Below are positions 30,368 to 39,036 of a stretch of DNA of 64,000 bases, in pieces. The position numbers were made by a program, and so were the translations under genes. The stretch is from a virus. The stretch spans positions 124,001-188,000 of the IMG/VR virus record IMGVR_UViG_3300031857_000002; one strand, written 5' to 3'. Numbering within the stretch: position 1 is the stretch's first letter; every line of letters starts with the position of its first letter. The notes below the pieces were generated by a model. That model saw nothing but the letters and a program-made list of their open reading frames with translations. It searched no databases and was not told the DNA's origin.

Positions 30368-30743
30368 TTAGTTTGGGGTTTTGTACCGGTTTCCAGTTGC
30401 GATGTTGTTTGATCATGTACCATCCAGCGGCGTACCATGATTTACTTTTGGTGTCTTTGGTAAACAATGGTAATTTGTGCTTGACGTCCCAGATAGGATT
30501 GTGTGCTCTGCATCCAGTGGGATATCCATGAACCACATCCATGGCCGGCTTGGTTGTTTTCTCTGCTGGCTCGAATTCCACATTCTCACGTTTGCGCAAC
30601 ATGGGAATGGTTTTGTACAATCCTGTTTTGTTCTCAATGGTTATTTGATAACCATCATTGACTGCTTGAATATTGCCAACTTTTTGGTCGTCTTTTTTCA
30701 AGATCCAATATTCGTTATCAACTACTGGTTTGGCGTGTATCAT
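30297..30743 (-). CDS. Conserved phage-type hypothetical protein (148 aa)
   Basis: Starts MIHAKPVVDNEYWILKKDDQ; contains VVHGYPTGCRAHNPIWDVKH, FTKDTKSKSWYAAGWY and LERYKYQGPF, a layout seen in small T4-like phage proteins (recalled). AAGGAG Shine-Dalgarno. Overlaps the RNase H gene by 26 bp. Function unknown. Confidence 0.65.
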   Translation of the reverse strand: MIHAKPVVDNEYWILKKDDQKVGNIQAVNDGYQITIENKTGLYKTIPMLRKRENVEFEPAEKTTKPAMDVVHGYPTGCRAHNPIWDVKHKLPLFTKDTKSKSWYAAGWYMIKQHRNWKPVQNPKLIVLERYKYQGPFHSKEEASDHKS

Positions 30744-31737
30744 TTAATACTCCTTTGTATGTTTCATTGAGCCATCGACTGATTGTATCAGCTTGGTCAC
30801 TGAGCTTGGTCAGCTCGTACTTGCCACAAAACTTCATGAAATGTGCGCCTACCATGCCCACATCTTTGTGACTAAGTTGTTCACGGATTGCGGCATCTAC
30901 AGTTGCCTTGACCGCATCCGGTTGTGCGTTGAGATCGATCAATGTACAGTTACGTTCATAATCGTCCAACACTCTGTGCTCTTCGCCGTTGTGGTCGGTC
31001 CAGCGTTGAAGCATCATGTTGTTCCACGAGTATCCTCGCTTGTCTCTGTCGGCAAAGGCCTCACGGAGACCAACTTTATTCTTTGTCCCTTTTTCACGTA
31101 CTCCCGGATAAGCAGAGAAGACATTGTCGGAGGTGTCGCCACGCATGCACTTCTCAAATAATAGCCAGGACGGATCCGGGATGGTTTTTGGTTGTTTAGT
31201 TTTTTTATCTGTAACAGGCTTACCCTTGGCATCAAATATGCCCTCCAGTGTGATCAATTCATCTGTGATGCCATTGTATTGTGTGACGTTAGGTGCCACC
31301 AACTGTACAAAGTCTGTATCTGAACTAACTACTACGTGATCGTCTTGGGGGTGTAATGATATCCAACGTGCAATGATGTCATCTGCTTCGGCTGTTGCGC
31401 AACGGATCACACTGCAATTGGTTCGGTCTGACAAGTATTTAGTCAGATTGTCATAGGTTTCCCAAAACAGTTTATCTTCGTCTGCTTCGTCCTCGGTCAT
31501 TTTACCACGTGCTACAGCGCGATTCTTTTTGTAGGGTTCGTAGTAGTCCTTGCGCCACGAGCGACCTTCTAGTGCGAAAATCACGTGATCTGCTTGAAAA
31601 CGCTTGGCTACTTTGTTGGCAGCCATCATTGTAACGTGTAGCGCAAAGCCCAGTTTAGTCCAAGTGTCACTGGCTCTGTGGGCACCGTGACGTGCTCGGA
31701 AAAACATGTTGGCTGTATCAATAAGTAGGTATTTCAT
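30718..31737 (-). CDS. rnh: RNase H / 5'-3' exonuclease (T4 Rnh-like)
   Basis: A 339-aa FEN/PIN-fold nuclease. The metal-binding acidic residues are visible in LLIDTANMFF (N-terminus), YEPYKKNR, ATAEADDIIA, SSDTDFVQL and the helix-hairpin-helix region beginning RGDTSDNV. T4 RNase H removes RNA primers of Okazaki fragments during replication. Length is slightly above T4 Rnh (305 aa). Confidence 0.88.
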   Translation of the reverse strand: MKYLLIDTANMFFRARHGAHRASDTWTKLGFALHVTMMAANKVAKRFQADHVIFALEGRSWRKDYYEPYKKNRAVARGKMTEDEADEDKLFWETYDNLTKYLSDRTNCSVIRCATAEADDIIARWISLHPQDDHVVVSSDTDFVQLVAPNVTQYNGITDELITLEGIFDAKGKPVTDKKTKQPKTIPDPSWLLFEKCMRGDTSDNVFSAYPGVREKGTKNKVGLREAFADRDKRGYSWNNMMLQRWTDHNGEEHRVLDDYERNCTLIDLNAQPDAVKATVDAAIREQLSHKDVGMVGAHFMKFCGKYELTKLSDQADTISRWLNETYKGVLNDTRQTSS

Positions 31738-32446
31738 TTGGACTCAATAGTTGGTTGCGTTTAATGTATTGTAACACATATTCCGCCCAATAGCAATGGG
31801 CATCTGGCCCAAAATGCCAACTATTTGGATTAACCGTTTTGAATCCTTGCCGCTTTAGTACCGAATTGTAAGTCATTTCGTCATCATATGGATGCATGTA
31901 GCTAGCACCCCAGGCTCTTTGGTCAGTAATACCACCAAAATGGCTATTGCCATTAAACATAACATGGCGTATGCCCAAATCATCTAGCTCTCGGTGGAAT
32001 GCCCAAATCTCTCGGTGGGCACGTTGCCTGCACTCTTCCCAATTTACATCAATGACAAATTGTTTGTAGCGTTGGTGTAGTTCGTCAGGAACGTCGTCAA
32101 TGCCACTGGCATTAACTTGAAAGTCATGCCCTTCGTGCCACCACTCTTCTCGTTCCCACGTAGTCCATTGGATGACCATGAAGCAATCTTTGACTGCATC
32201 AGGATTGGCCTTGATCCATTCTCTTGTGGTACGCATGATACGTGTGTTTGAACAACCGGCTTGTGCATCCAGATACAAGATAGCACGTAGCCAATTGGCT
32301 AATTCACAACCAAAACTCACACGTTCATTGTCAGGATGTGGTTGTCGACCCAGTCCATAAAACAATCCATCATCCTGTGCCCAGGCATGTGGATTTACTG
32401 CTTCAGCAGCGGCAGCATGACTATCACCGTTTACATATAGAATCAT
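31718..32446 (-). CDS. SGNH/GDSL-hydrolase-like protein
   Basis: A 242-aa protein with block I VNGDSHAAAAE at the N-terminus (Ser nucleophile), GNSHFGG in the middle and block V PDAHCYWAEY (Asp and His) near the C-terminus. Related to the neighbour at 32424 and to the genes at 34795 and 39037. SGNH enzymes cleave or form esters, often on sugars. Substrate unknown. Confidence 0.7.
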   Translation of the reverse strand: MILYVNGDSHAAAAEAVNPHAWAQDDGLFYGLGRQPHPDNERVSFGCELANWLRAILYLDAQAGCSNTRIMRTTREWIKANPDAVKDCFMVIQWTTWEREEWWHEGHDFQVNASGIDDVPDELHQRYKQFVIDVNWEECRQRAHREIWAFHRELDDLGIRHVMFNGNSHFGGITDQRAWGASYMHPYDDEMTYNSVLKRQGFKTVNPNSWHFGPDAHCYWAEYVLQYIKRNQLLSPNEIPTY

Positions 32447-33092
32447 AGACTTGTCGTTGGTTCATGTAATCAACTAAGGTCTGTGCCCAGGCGGCATGCG
32501 CATCTTCATTGTAGTGTTGCCAGCCAGGTGTGATTTCTTCAAACTCATGTTCCACACAGTAGTTGATATAGCAAAGATTTTGCTGGTAAGGATGGAAAAA
32601 GCATTCGTCCCAGTCCAGTTGTTCGGCTGTGTTAGCAACCTGGAACGCATTGAACGCATTGAAAAACAAGTGCGGAATGCCACGCTCTTTGAGAATCAAG
32701 TGCAGGTTATAGATCTTGTTGTGCCAGTAGTAGCCCATCACACGATGCCACTCGCCTTCTTTCTGAATGTGATTTTTCCAGAACTGATATCGTCGGCGAA
32801 ACTCTTCAGGAATACGCTGACCAACATCCAACTGATTGATCTCGTGGAAAGCACCTTCAAAATACCATTGCTCACGACCATGCTCAGTCCACCCAATCAC
32901 CACAAGGTCCGGCTTGTTATCTTTAAGATACTCAAGTGTGGAATTGTAGATCAAGTCGTTGCTAGCACCACTCACTGATAGGTTAGTGCCTGTTCCGCCA
33001 AGATGTCTTGATATCTCACCAATCATGCTACGGCTGCGGTCTTGCAACTCCTCGCCATTCATGTTGGAGTCACCGTTAAACAGTATGTTCAT
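32424..33092 (-). CDS. SGNH/GDSL-hydrolase-like protein
   Basis: A 222-aa protein starting MNILFNGDSNMNGEEL, with VSGASND, FFNAFNAF and a C-terminal DAHAAWAQTL. Shares motif order with the adjacent SGNH gene, suggesting a tandem duplication that then diverged. Overlaps both neighbours by 17-23 bp. Confidence 0.7.
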   Translation of the reverse strand: MNILFNGDSNMNGEELQDRSRSMIGEISRHLGGTGTNLSVSGASNDLIYNSTLEYLKDNKPDLVVIGWTEHGREQWYFEGAFHEINQLDVGQRIPEEFRRRYQFWKNHIQKEGEWHRVMGYYWHNKIYNLHLILKERGIPHLFFNAFNAFQVANTAEQLDWDECFFHPYQQNLCYINYCVEHEFEEITPGWQHYNEDAHAAWAQTLVDYMNQRQVYDSICKR

Positions 33093-33561
33093 TTTTAAGT
33101 ACCTTTAGAGTTTCAGCATGTGCCACACGCTTACGCAGGCTTGAGCTAGAGAAAGAGTGATCTCGACCATTGAATACTAGTTCAATTCCACGCTCACTAC
33201 CTTCCCATCTTCCAGTAAACTCTTTGTCAGCATATTCTACTCCTAGAATTCGAACGTCCAATGGTAGAATTAGCAAGAGGTCAATAAGGTCTTGTTCAGT
33301 TTGGTACACCACAACTTCGTCCACATAGCGACAGGCTGCAAGTTGAATCTGTCGTTCTACAATACTTTGTATAGGTTTGTTCTTGGTATCAGGTCTATCA
33401 ATTGTGGGATCAGTTTGTAGTCCACAGATCAAGTAATCGCAGTGATTTTTAGCTTCGCTTAACATGGCAACATGGCCAGCATGCAACATGTCAAAGGTTG
33501 AGAATGTGATGCCGATCTTTTTGCCTTGTGCTTTTAGTTCTTTGATGTGATTGAAAATCAT
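33076..33561 (-). CDS. Cytidylyltransferase-type nucleotidyltransferase
   Basis: A 161-aa protein. TFSTFDMLHAGHVAMLSEAK holds the HxGH motif of the nucleotidyltransferase superfamily (glycerol-3-phosphate or sugar-phosphate cytidylyltransferases, HldE-C). A C-terminal SSSSLRKRV matches the ISTTxL-type loop. It activates a sugar- or polyol-phosphate; it differs from the heptose enzyme at 10917. Linked here to SGNH and glycan genes. Confidence 0.8.
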   Translation of the reverse strand: MIFNHIKELKAQGKKIGITFSTFDMLHAGHVAMLSEAKNHCDYLICGLQTDPTIDRPDTKNKPIQSIVERQIQLAACRYVDEVVVYQTEQDLIDLLLILPLDVRILGVEYADKEFTGRWEGSERGIELVFNGRDHSFSSSSLRKRVAHAETLKVLKNEHTV

Positions 33562-33953
33562 GACACTTCACTCCTGCCGTTGCCAATGTCTTTACTCTGC
33601 ACCCAGATACCCGAGTTCTTGATCGCTTGCTCTTGTTCCCAAGTTTCCATAACAACGTGCCTGCACACATTCTGAAACCACTGGTCCACAATGTCTGCAT
33701 CTACTTTGCCTTGGTAGCCGGCCTTGATCAATCTAGCAACAAAGATATCATTCCAGTCTAGTTCAAACGCACCTTGATGTAGATTATTAAGATCCACATC
33801 CATGCCCAGCACAGCCACATACGGCTCGCCAGCTTCAGTAGCCAATTGCTTGGCTGTTTTTTCAGGAGCCTTGACTTTGGGAGTAGATGGCGTCTTGGCT
33901 TCTACAGGCTTTGCTTCCTTCTTGGGCTTTAAGAATCTATCAAACAAGCCCAT
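33558..33953 (-). CDS. Conserved phage-type hypothetical protein (131 aa)
   Basis: Starts MGLFDRFLKPKKEAKPVEA with a Lys/Pro/Ala-rich disordered N-terminus (about 40 residues), then a compact domain (VAVLGMDVDLNNLHQGAFELDWND...). Start at 33953 overlaps the queE stop (TAATG). Similar proteins occur in aquatic T4-like phages (recalled). Function unknown. Confidence 0.65.
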   Translation of the reverse strand: MGLFDRFLKPKKEAKPVEAKTPSTPKVKAPEKTAKQLATEAGEPYVAVLGMDVDLNNLHQGAFELDWNDIFVARLIKAGYQGKVDADIVDQWFQNVCRHVVMETWEQEQAIKNSGIWVQSKDIGNGRSEVS

Positions 33954-34798
33954 TATTTGCCCCAGCCATTGCCCCAAAGATCAACGTGTAATCTTGGGCT
34001 ATACCAGTAACCACGCTTGAGTGCTTCGTCTGCAACATTAATACGATTGCCATCGTACACACTGACAACACCACCTACGGGCATTACAAACACAGGACCT
34101 GCAAACTGTGCGAGTCTATATTCATCCACTGCACGATCCAGCTCGTCAAAGTCTTGAACTTTCTCAACCACAAACTTGAGATAAGTTATGCCATATGTTT
34201 CGAGATCAAAAATAATCTCTGGCTTGATTGCCTCTTCCCACTTCTCGCCCGACACACTTAGCTTGGGACTTACTGAGAATGTGATCTCACCGTGCCAGTT
34301 GCTCAGGTACAGTTTGAAGTCTCTTGATAGTTCTTGAGTACCATTGGTCTCAAATGTAATGTGACGCAGGCCACGTTCATGCAGTTTGTCCAGCAATGCA
34401 GGATACGCACGTTGCCACCCCAACAAAGGCTCACCGCCTGTGATAACCAAGTGTACAGGATTGCCATTGGGTTGTTGCCAGTTACCGTTGGGCAATAGTG
34501 CTGCCATCTTTTCCACTAGTTCATCTTCTGTGTAGGTAGGGCTGAGTTCTTTAAATGCAGGATGCCATGACGCATAGCTGTCACAGCCTGTGCTAACAAG
34601 AGGCAGCTCTTCAAATGTCTTGTAGAGATGCACACTCTTGGCAACTTCATCTGCTTCCAACGATGCCTCGCCTGGCTTGCAACCAAACCCCGAGCAGGTA
34701 AAGTTGCAACCAAACATGCGAAGGAACACGCTGGGAACACCAACGTAACGACCTTCGCCTTGTGCTGAATAGAATAGTTCTGATACTTTAAATTTCAT
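33953..34798 (-). CDS. queE: 7-carboxy-7-deazaguanine synthase (QueE, radical SAM)
   Basis: A 281-aa radical-SAM protein with the QueE N-terminus SELFYSAQGEGRYVGVPSVF and the active-site GGEPLLGW. QueE turns 6-carboxytetrahydropterin into 7-carboxy-7-deazaguanine (CDG), the first deazaguanine. The cluster-binding Cys are spaced CNFTCSGFGC, that is CX3CX4C, longer than the usual CX3CX2C. Works with FolE and QueD encoded 3-4 kb upstream on the same strand. Overlaps both neighbours by 1-4 bp. Confidence 0.85.
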   Translation of the reverse strand: MKFKVSELFYSAQGEGRYVGVPSVFLRMFGCNFTCSGFGCKPGEASLEADEVAKSVHLYKTFEELPLVSTGCDSYASWHPAFKELSPTYTEDELVEKMAALLPNGNWQQPNGNPVHLVITGGEPLLGWQRAYPALLDKLHERGLRHITFETNGTQELSRDFKLYLSNWHGEITFSVSPKLSVSGEKWEEAIKPEIIFDLETYGITYLKFVVEKVQDFDELDRAVDEYRLAQFAGPVFVMPVGGVVSVYDGNRINVADEALKRGYWYSPRLHVDLWGNGWGK

Positions 34799-35463
34799 AA
34801 TCTTGTTACCTTTGTCATTCCTGTACGGTTAGGATCTTTATTTAGATTGATACTCTGCTCGTGCATTATAACACGAGTGTTTTGTTTTGTCACCCATCCC
34901 GGCAACACAACATCTAAATAGGCTAAATGCTCTGCAGGCGTAGGATGCGGATCTTGTCGATCAGGCCACCCTTCGGGATGCAATACCTTTTGGTAGCTGG
35001 GCAGAACACTATCAATTACATCTTGATACAAATCAATCACGTCTGAGTCACCGTCAAAGTTTGCCATGCTCATGAATTTCCATCTGATGTTGCGATGTTC
35101 TAGCAATGTTTTTATTGATTTAATATATGCTAGGTCTCTTATAAGGTACCCACGAGAGTCAACATGTGTTGTAAGATACTCTTTATCATAGATAGGACAA
35201 GTAAACATGTTGCCTAGCGTGTGCCATCTACCTTGTGCATATCGATCATCTCTGTGTACTGTAGTCCAACAAACAACTACAGTATCATTTGGACCAAATT
35301 GTGTTCGCTGATCGGCCTCTATAATACTGTTAAAGATGTAGCTGTTGCCAGCACCACTTTGTCCCCAATTTTCAACTGTGTCAAACTCAGGTTCTAAACA
35401 GTCAACCCAGGTACTCCAACGATAGTTAGTAAAACTACATCCAAATGCAAACAGTCTACTCAA
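34795..35463 (-). CDS. SGNH-hydrolase-like protein
   Basis: A 222-aa protein starting MSRLFAFGCSFTNYRWSTWV (block I GCSFT), with GQSGAGNSYIFNSI (block II Gly/Asn) and DPHPTPAEHLAYLD (block V Asp/His). Third member of the SGNH-like set; closest in motif to the gene at 39037. Likely acts on a carbohydrate or acyl ester; target unknown. Confidence 0.7.
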   Translation of the reverse strand: MSRLFAFGCSFTNYRWSTWVDCLEPEFDTVENWGQSGAGNSYIFNSIIEADQRTQFGPNDTVVVCWTTVHRDDRYAQGRWHTLGNMFTCPIYDKEYLTTHVDSRGYLIRDLAYIKSIKTLLEHRNIRWKFMSMANFDGDSDVIDLYQDVIDSVLPSYQKVLHPEGWPDRQDPHPTPAEHLAYLDVVLPGWVTKQNTRVIMHEQSINLNKDPNRTGMTKVTRL

Positions 35464-36248
35464 ATTTTTCTTGCTTTAACTAACAAATGCCAGCCCAGAT
35501 ATTCTCTCACAGCCTGTCGATGTGACTCTGTCATGGCTTCAAACCAAGGTTCTAACTCGTAACGGCCTTCTTTGTACGCATCTACATTATACATAAAGCA
35601 ATGATCCTGACGGAGGCGTTCGATGTACCAGCCGTTGTCGCTGTTCATCAATTGGTGGATTTCATCTTTGCTGAATGCCTGTGCGTATGGACACCCTGCT
35701 TGTGCTTCAAATTGGTCAAGACCCTTTTGAATCATGGCATACTTCCAGGAGTTCTTGGCGTATACCATGTATCGGAATTCGCCACCATGCTTGACCACCT
35801 CATGTACATTGTCAATGATTTTGTCAATGCCTGGAAAGTGATGGATTACACCATAACTGTACACAAGATCAAACTCACCTAGTTTGGCAAGTGCTACTCC
35901 ATCAGTTGCATCTACATTGTAGAACTCGCCTTCAAGGCCTAGTGTTTCGAATCGTTGCTTGCTTAGTGCAATACTTTGATCGCTGAGATCAATGCCCACA
36001 TACTCAGCACCGTGTTTGGCAAACTCTTCGGCATCCGAACCAATCCCGCAGCCAATTTCCAACACACGTTTACCAGCCCACAAGTGAAACCCCGCAAACT
36101 CAGCAATGTGCGGCTCTACACGATAACGACGTTCGCTTACTTCTCGAAAGAACTCGGGTGTGCCTATGTCGCTTTGACCGTGCTTGATGTTGCACGGCTG
36201 TGTGTTCCAGTAGCGTTTAATACGCTCTTCAAGACTTAGTTGTTGCAT
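35460..36248 (-). CDS. Class I SAM-dependent methyltransferase
   Basis: A 262-aa protein starting MQQLSLEERIKRYWN. The SAM-binding GxGxG is VLEIGCGIGSDAEEFA (about 62-77), followed by VGIDLSDQSI and FDLVYSYGVIHHF. Typical small-molecule or sugar O/N-methyltransferase layout. Between SGNH and GT2 genes, so methylation of a glycan is plausible. Confidence 0.85.
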   Translation of the reverse strand: MQQLSLEERIKRYWNTQPCNIKHGQSDIGTPEFFREVSERRYRVEPHIAEFAGFHLWAGKRVLEIGCGIGSDAEEFAKHGAEYVGIDLSDQSIALSKQRFETLGLEGEFYNVDATDGVALAKLGEFDLVYSYGVIHHFPGIDKIIDNVHEVVKHGGEFRYMVYAKNSWKYAMIQKGLDQFEAQAGCPYAQAFSKDEIHQLMNSDNGWYIERLRQDHCFMYNVDAYKEGRYELEPWFEAMTESHRQAVREYLGWHLLVKARKI

Positions 36249-37116
36249 TTTGTTTTTCTGCTTCCTGTTGACGTGCCTTTTCAGCAAAGTGGCTGTGAGG
36301 ATTTTTAAACTGCACCATTTGTTTGTTGACATCATTCAATGCCAACTTTTCCCAAGGATCTTGTGTGCCACGGAAGATGTTGGCAAAGAAACTCATATCT
36401 TGACCAAGTTCTGTTTCAAGATACTGTGCTATTTTTGCACAGTCTGTGTGACGAACATCCATTTGCTGTACACTGTGAAAGTCTCGGGGATCTCGGGGAT
36501 TGCCTTCTAACATGGGACGATTTTGGAATGTTTCGTCTCCATTGTTGCCTGTAAGGTCATGGCGGTCATGCAATACATTAACTGGAATACGTTCCCAGAT
36601 GTCCAGCATGTAAGCCTGTTGACTTAACCATGCATCAGAGATTTGATGCGGGCTCAAGTATCCCAACAAGTCCAACCACTTGCGAGGCACAATAGGGAAG
36701 ATACTATAAGGATGATCATTGTGTGTATGAAAGGCCAACAGCTTGAACTCACCTTCGTGAATCATGATCTCTTGATCCCAGGCACCTGTTTCCATCACAG
36801 CATCATCGTTCCAGAATACCAACCAACGGGCATCACTTTTGCGAGCTAGTTCATTCACATATTCATTGAGACGAATGTATCCTAGTGGATTGAACGTCAT
36901 AGCAGTGTAGTTTACCTTGTGTTCGTCCAACCAAGGCTGTAGCTCATCAACGAAACATTGTGTGCCCACATCATCGTCGTTGTCAAACCCAAACATGATT
37001 TGAATACGACTTGGGTCAGCCGCTAGTTCAATCACGCTTTTTACACTGCGTTCCAGTGAGTCTGATCGCCCACGAGTGGGCAACAAGATTGCAATATCAA
37101 ATTCAGGTGTTGTCAT
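36229..37116 (-). CDS. Family 2-type glycosyltransferase (GT-A fold)
   Basis: A 295-aa protein. DIAILLPTRGRSDSLERSV is the GT2 N-terminal strand, FGFDNDDD a nucleotide-binding Asp, and WLVFWNDDAVM a DxD-like metal site. Length fits a single catalytic domain. It probably adds sugars to a phage or host surface polymer. Confidence 0.75.
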   Translation of the reverse strand: MTTPEFDIAILLPTRGRSDSLERSVKSVIELAADPSRIQIMFGFDNDDDVGTQCFVDELQPWLDEHKVNYTAMTFNPLGYIRLNEYVNELARKSDARWLVFWNDDAVMETGAWDQEIMIHEGEFKLLAFHTHNDHPYSIFPIVPRKWLDLLGYLSPHQISDAWLSQQAYMLDIWERIPVNVLHDRHDLTGNNGDETFQNRPMLEGNPRDPRDFHSVQQMDVRHTDCAKIAQYLETELGQDMSFFANIFRGTQDPWEKLALNDVNKQMVQFKNPHSHFAEKARQQEAEKQNATTKS

Positions 37117-37667
37117 TCAAATAAATCCTCATTCCATTCTCTGTGGCCTTCTCTAAACGCCATGTTTGCTTGTGTTTCACGTACTTCCACTCGGTAGCAC
37201 CACAGGCGTTGTGCTTCGCCCTCGCCCCAAAAGTCTGGAATGTAAACACCGTTCACATACTTGTACAGCATGTCAGCAAGTGATTCACATCCTACTCTGG
37301 GCAAGATTGTAAGTTTGGCCAGTTTGCGACGTTCCATCTCTTTGTAAAATTCAAGTTCAGGATCATCGGCGCTGACCAGGGTTGTGTGATCAAATTGATC
37401 TTCTAAAATTTTCTTGAGTTCTTTCAAGCCGCCATAGTCAGCGGCCCAGTTGCGAACATCAAGGTCGTTTGTACCAAAGTAAAACTTCATTGAGAAACTG
37501 TAACCATGATTCAAGTTACAATGACTGTCGGCCCTCCATTGACGATAAGCACAAGGAAATGCGTCAATGTACTCTTTGGTACTGGTAAACTTGTATTGAA
37601 CAGGTCCGCGATATGGAAGGTTTTGCTCCATGTGTTTAATTAGATCCTGAGTTGATGATAGTGCCAT
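37113..37667 (-). CDS. queD: 6-carboxytetrahydropterin synthase (QueD)-like
   Basis: A 184-aa T-fold protein. FPCAYRQW holds the catalytic Cys, SHCNLNHGYSF the zinc-binding His residues, DYGGLKELKKILED...FDHTTLV the central Asp-His, and CESLADMLY the substrate Glu. QueD converts dihydroneopterin triphosphate to 6-carboxytetrahydropterin. Longer than bacterial QueD (about 120 aa) owing to insertions. Lies between folE and queE on the same strand. Confidence 0.8.
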   Translation of the reverse strand: MALSSTQDLIKHMEQNLPYRGPVQYKFTSTKEYIDAFPCAYRQWRADSHCNLNHGYSFSMKFYFGTNDLDVRNWAADYGGLKELKKILEDQFDHTTLVSADDPELEFYKEMERRKLAKLTILPRVGCESLADMLYKYVNGVYIPDFWGEGEAQRLWCYRVEVRETQANMAFREGHREWNEDLFE

Positions 37668-37753
37668 TATTATTCTCCTATGTTAAATGTTAGCATAGGC
37701 TTGCAGAATTTATATAGCGGGATGAATGCTCTAAAGGCCGCTGAGATCATTAC

Positions 37754-38155
37754 TTATGCTGGCTTTGTGTAACCACTAGCTTTATAGTTGGCCTGTCCGT
37801 GGATCACGCCTCGAACACCGCCAATGGGATTGGCACAATCTCCTACCCGTCGTGGAATCAAGTGTATGTGTGGATACATCACAGTTTGACCTGCTGCCTC
37901 GCCGCAGTTGATACCCACGTTGTAGGCTTCCCACTCGCCGGTTACCACTTTGTGATGACCAAAACGGAAAGCATACTTCAAGGCTTCTTCGATAATTTCA
38001 TTCTTGTTCCACCGTGGCACAAACAACAAATGTCCCTTGGCCACTGGGTAAGCATCACGGAACACAGCCACATGATAGTCTGAATGCTCTGTGGCCTCAT
38101 CTGACCATGGTGCGGCACCTGCTGCCGCTGCCTCTTCTAGTGTTTCATATCTCAT
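37754..38155 (-). CDS. HIT-family hydrolase/transferase
   Basis: A 133-aa HIT protein: AYPVAKGHLLFVPR (strand with pocket) and YPHIHLIPRR (histidine-triad region, with Tyr at the first of the usual three His positions) followed by NPIGGVRGVI. HIT proteins hydrolyse nucleoside phosphoramidates or dinucleoside polyphosphates. The first-His substitution may alter activity. Overlaps folE by 4 bp. Confidence 0.8.
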   Translation of the reverse strand: MRYETLEEAAAAGAAPWSDEATEHSDYHVAVFRDAYPVAKGHLLFVPRWNKNEIIEEALKYAFRFGHHKVVTGEWEAYNVGINCGEAAGQTVMYPHIHLIPRRVGDCANPIGGVRGVIHGQANYKASGYTKPA

Positions 38156-38964
38156 CTTGGGGCAAACTCCTGTTGTAATTTAATGTTGTCAAAAAACTCT
38201 TTCTTCACAGACGGATCAGTCTTAAAAGCACCTTTGAGCACTGTGGTCTGTGTGAGACTAGAGTGTGCCATAATGCCGCGATTCTCACAACATCCATGTG
38301 TGGCCTGAATGTACACTGCTACGTTTTCGGAGTCAGTAGCTTTACTAATCTCACGGGCAATGTCGTTACAAAGTTCCTCCTGGAGAGTTCCTCGTCTAGC
38401 GCACCATTGAGCGATTCGGGTATACTTACTAAGACCAATAAGTGTATTGGCAGCAATAATGCCAATATAAGCAACGCCAGCCACAGGTTGGTGATGATGG
38501 CTACACATACTGCGCAACTCACTACGTACAACCAACATACCCTCATAACGATCCGCCGAATCATTTGGAAACGCTGTGGCGTCAGGTCCTGGTTCATATC
38601 TACCCTCCATAATTTCATTGAAGTACATTTTAGCAAGTCGTCTTGCTGTGCCATGCGAGTTTGGATCTGTTTCTCGATCAATTAGCAAGCGGTCAAGCAC
38701 CAGTTCAAACGCTTCAGTTGCTTCATCTATAAGGGTATGTTTCATCTCTTCCGAAACATAATCACTAATGTTGTCGCCTGCCCAAAAACGTTTGTTATCA
38801 CGTTTCATCTTGGTACGAATGGCATCTGCTAGATACCCTTCTTTGTAGCCCTTGTCGCTCATGTCCTTGCCGGCTTTTTCAATTGCGCTTTGATGGGCAT
38901 GGGGGATAAATGTGTTTTTTGAATCCGTATGTATAACAGGATCTGGAATAAAGTCTTTTGTCAA
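38152..38964 (-). CDS. folE: GTP cyclohydrolase I
   Basis: A 270-aa FolE. Zinc ligands are in RSMCSHHHQPVAG (Cys and His) and HGCCENRGI (second Cys). FolE makes dihydroneopterin triphosphate from GTP, the entry to the 7-deazaguanine pathway here. The N-terminal ~55 residues extend beyond E. coli FolE (222 aa). Heads a long operon (promoter 39004-39032) with the HIT, queD, GT2, methyltransferase, SGNH and queE genes. Confidence 0.9.
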   Translation of the reverse strand: MTKDFIPDPVIHTDSKNTFIPHAHQSAIEKAGKDMSDKGYKEGYLADAIRTKMKRDNKRFWAGDNISDYVSEEMKHTLIDEATEAFELVLDRLLIDRETDPNSHGTARRLAKMYFNEIMEGRYEPGPDATAFPNDSADRYEGMLVVRSELRSMCSHHHQPVAGVAYIGIIAANTLIGLSKYTRIAQWCARRGTLQEELCNDIAREISKATDSENVAVYIQATHGCCENRGIMAHSSLTQTTVLKGAFKTDPSVKKEFFDNIKLQQEFAPR

Positions 38965-39003
38965 TTTAGTTCTCCGAGTTAATGACGTGGATGTCTTTGT
39001 GCT

Positions 39004-39032
39004 ATTGTATTGTATTTAGATCGCTGTGTCAA
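39004..39032 (-). promoter_or_regulatory. sigma70-type promoter for folE operon, TTGACA-17-TACAAT
   Basis: Minus-strand TTGACA 39027-39032 and TACAAT 39004-39009, 17-bp spacer; 40 bp upstream of the folE start. Confidence 0.78.
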
Positions 39033-39036
39033 CTGT

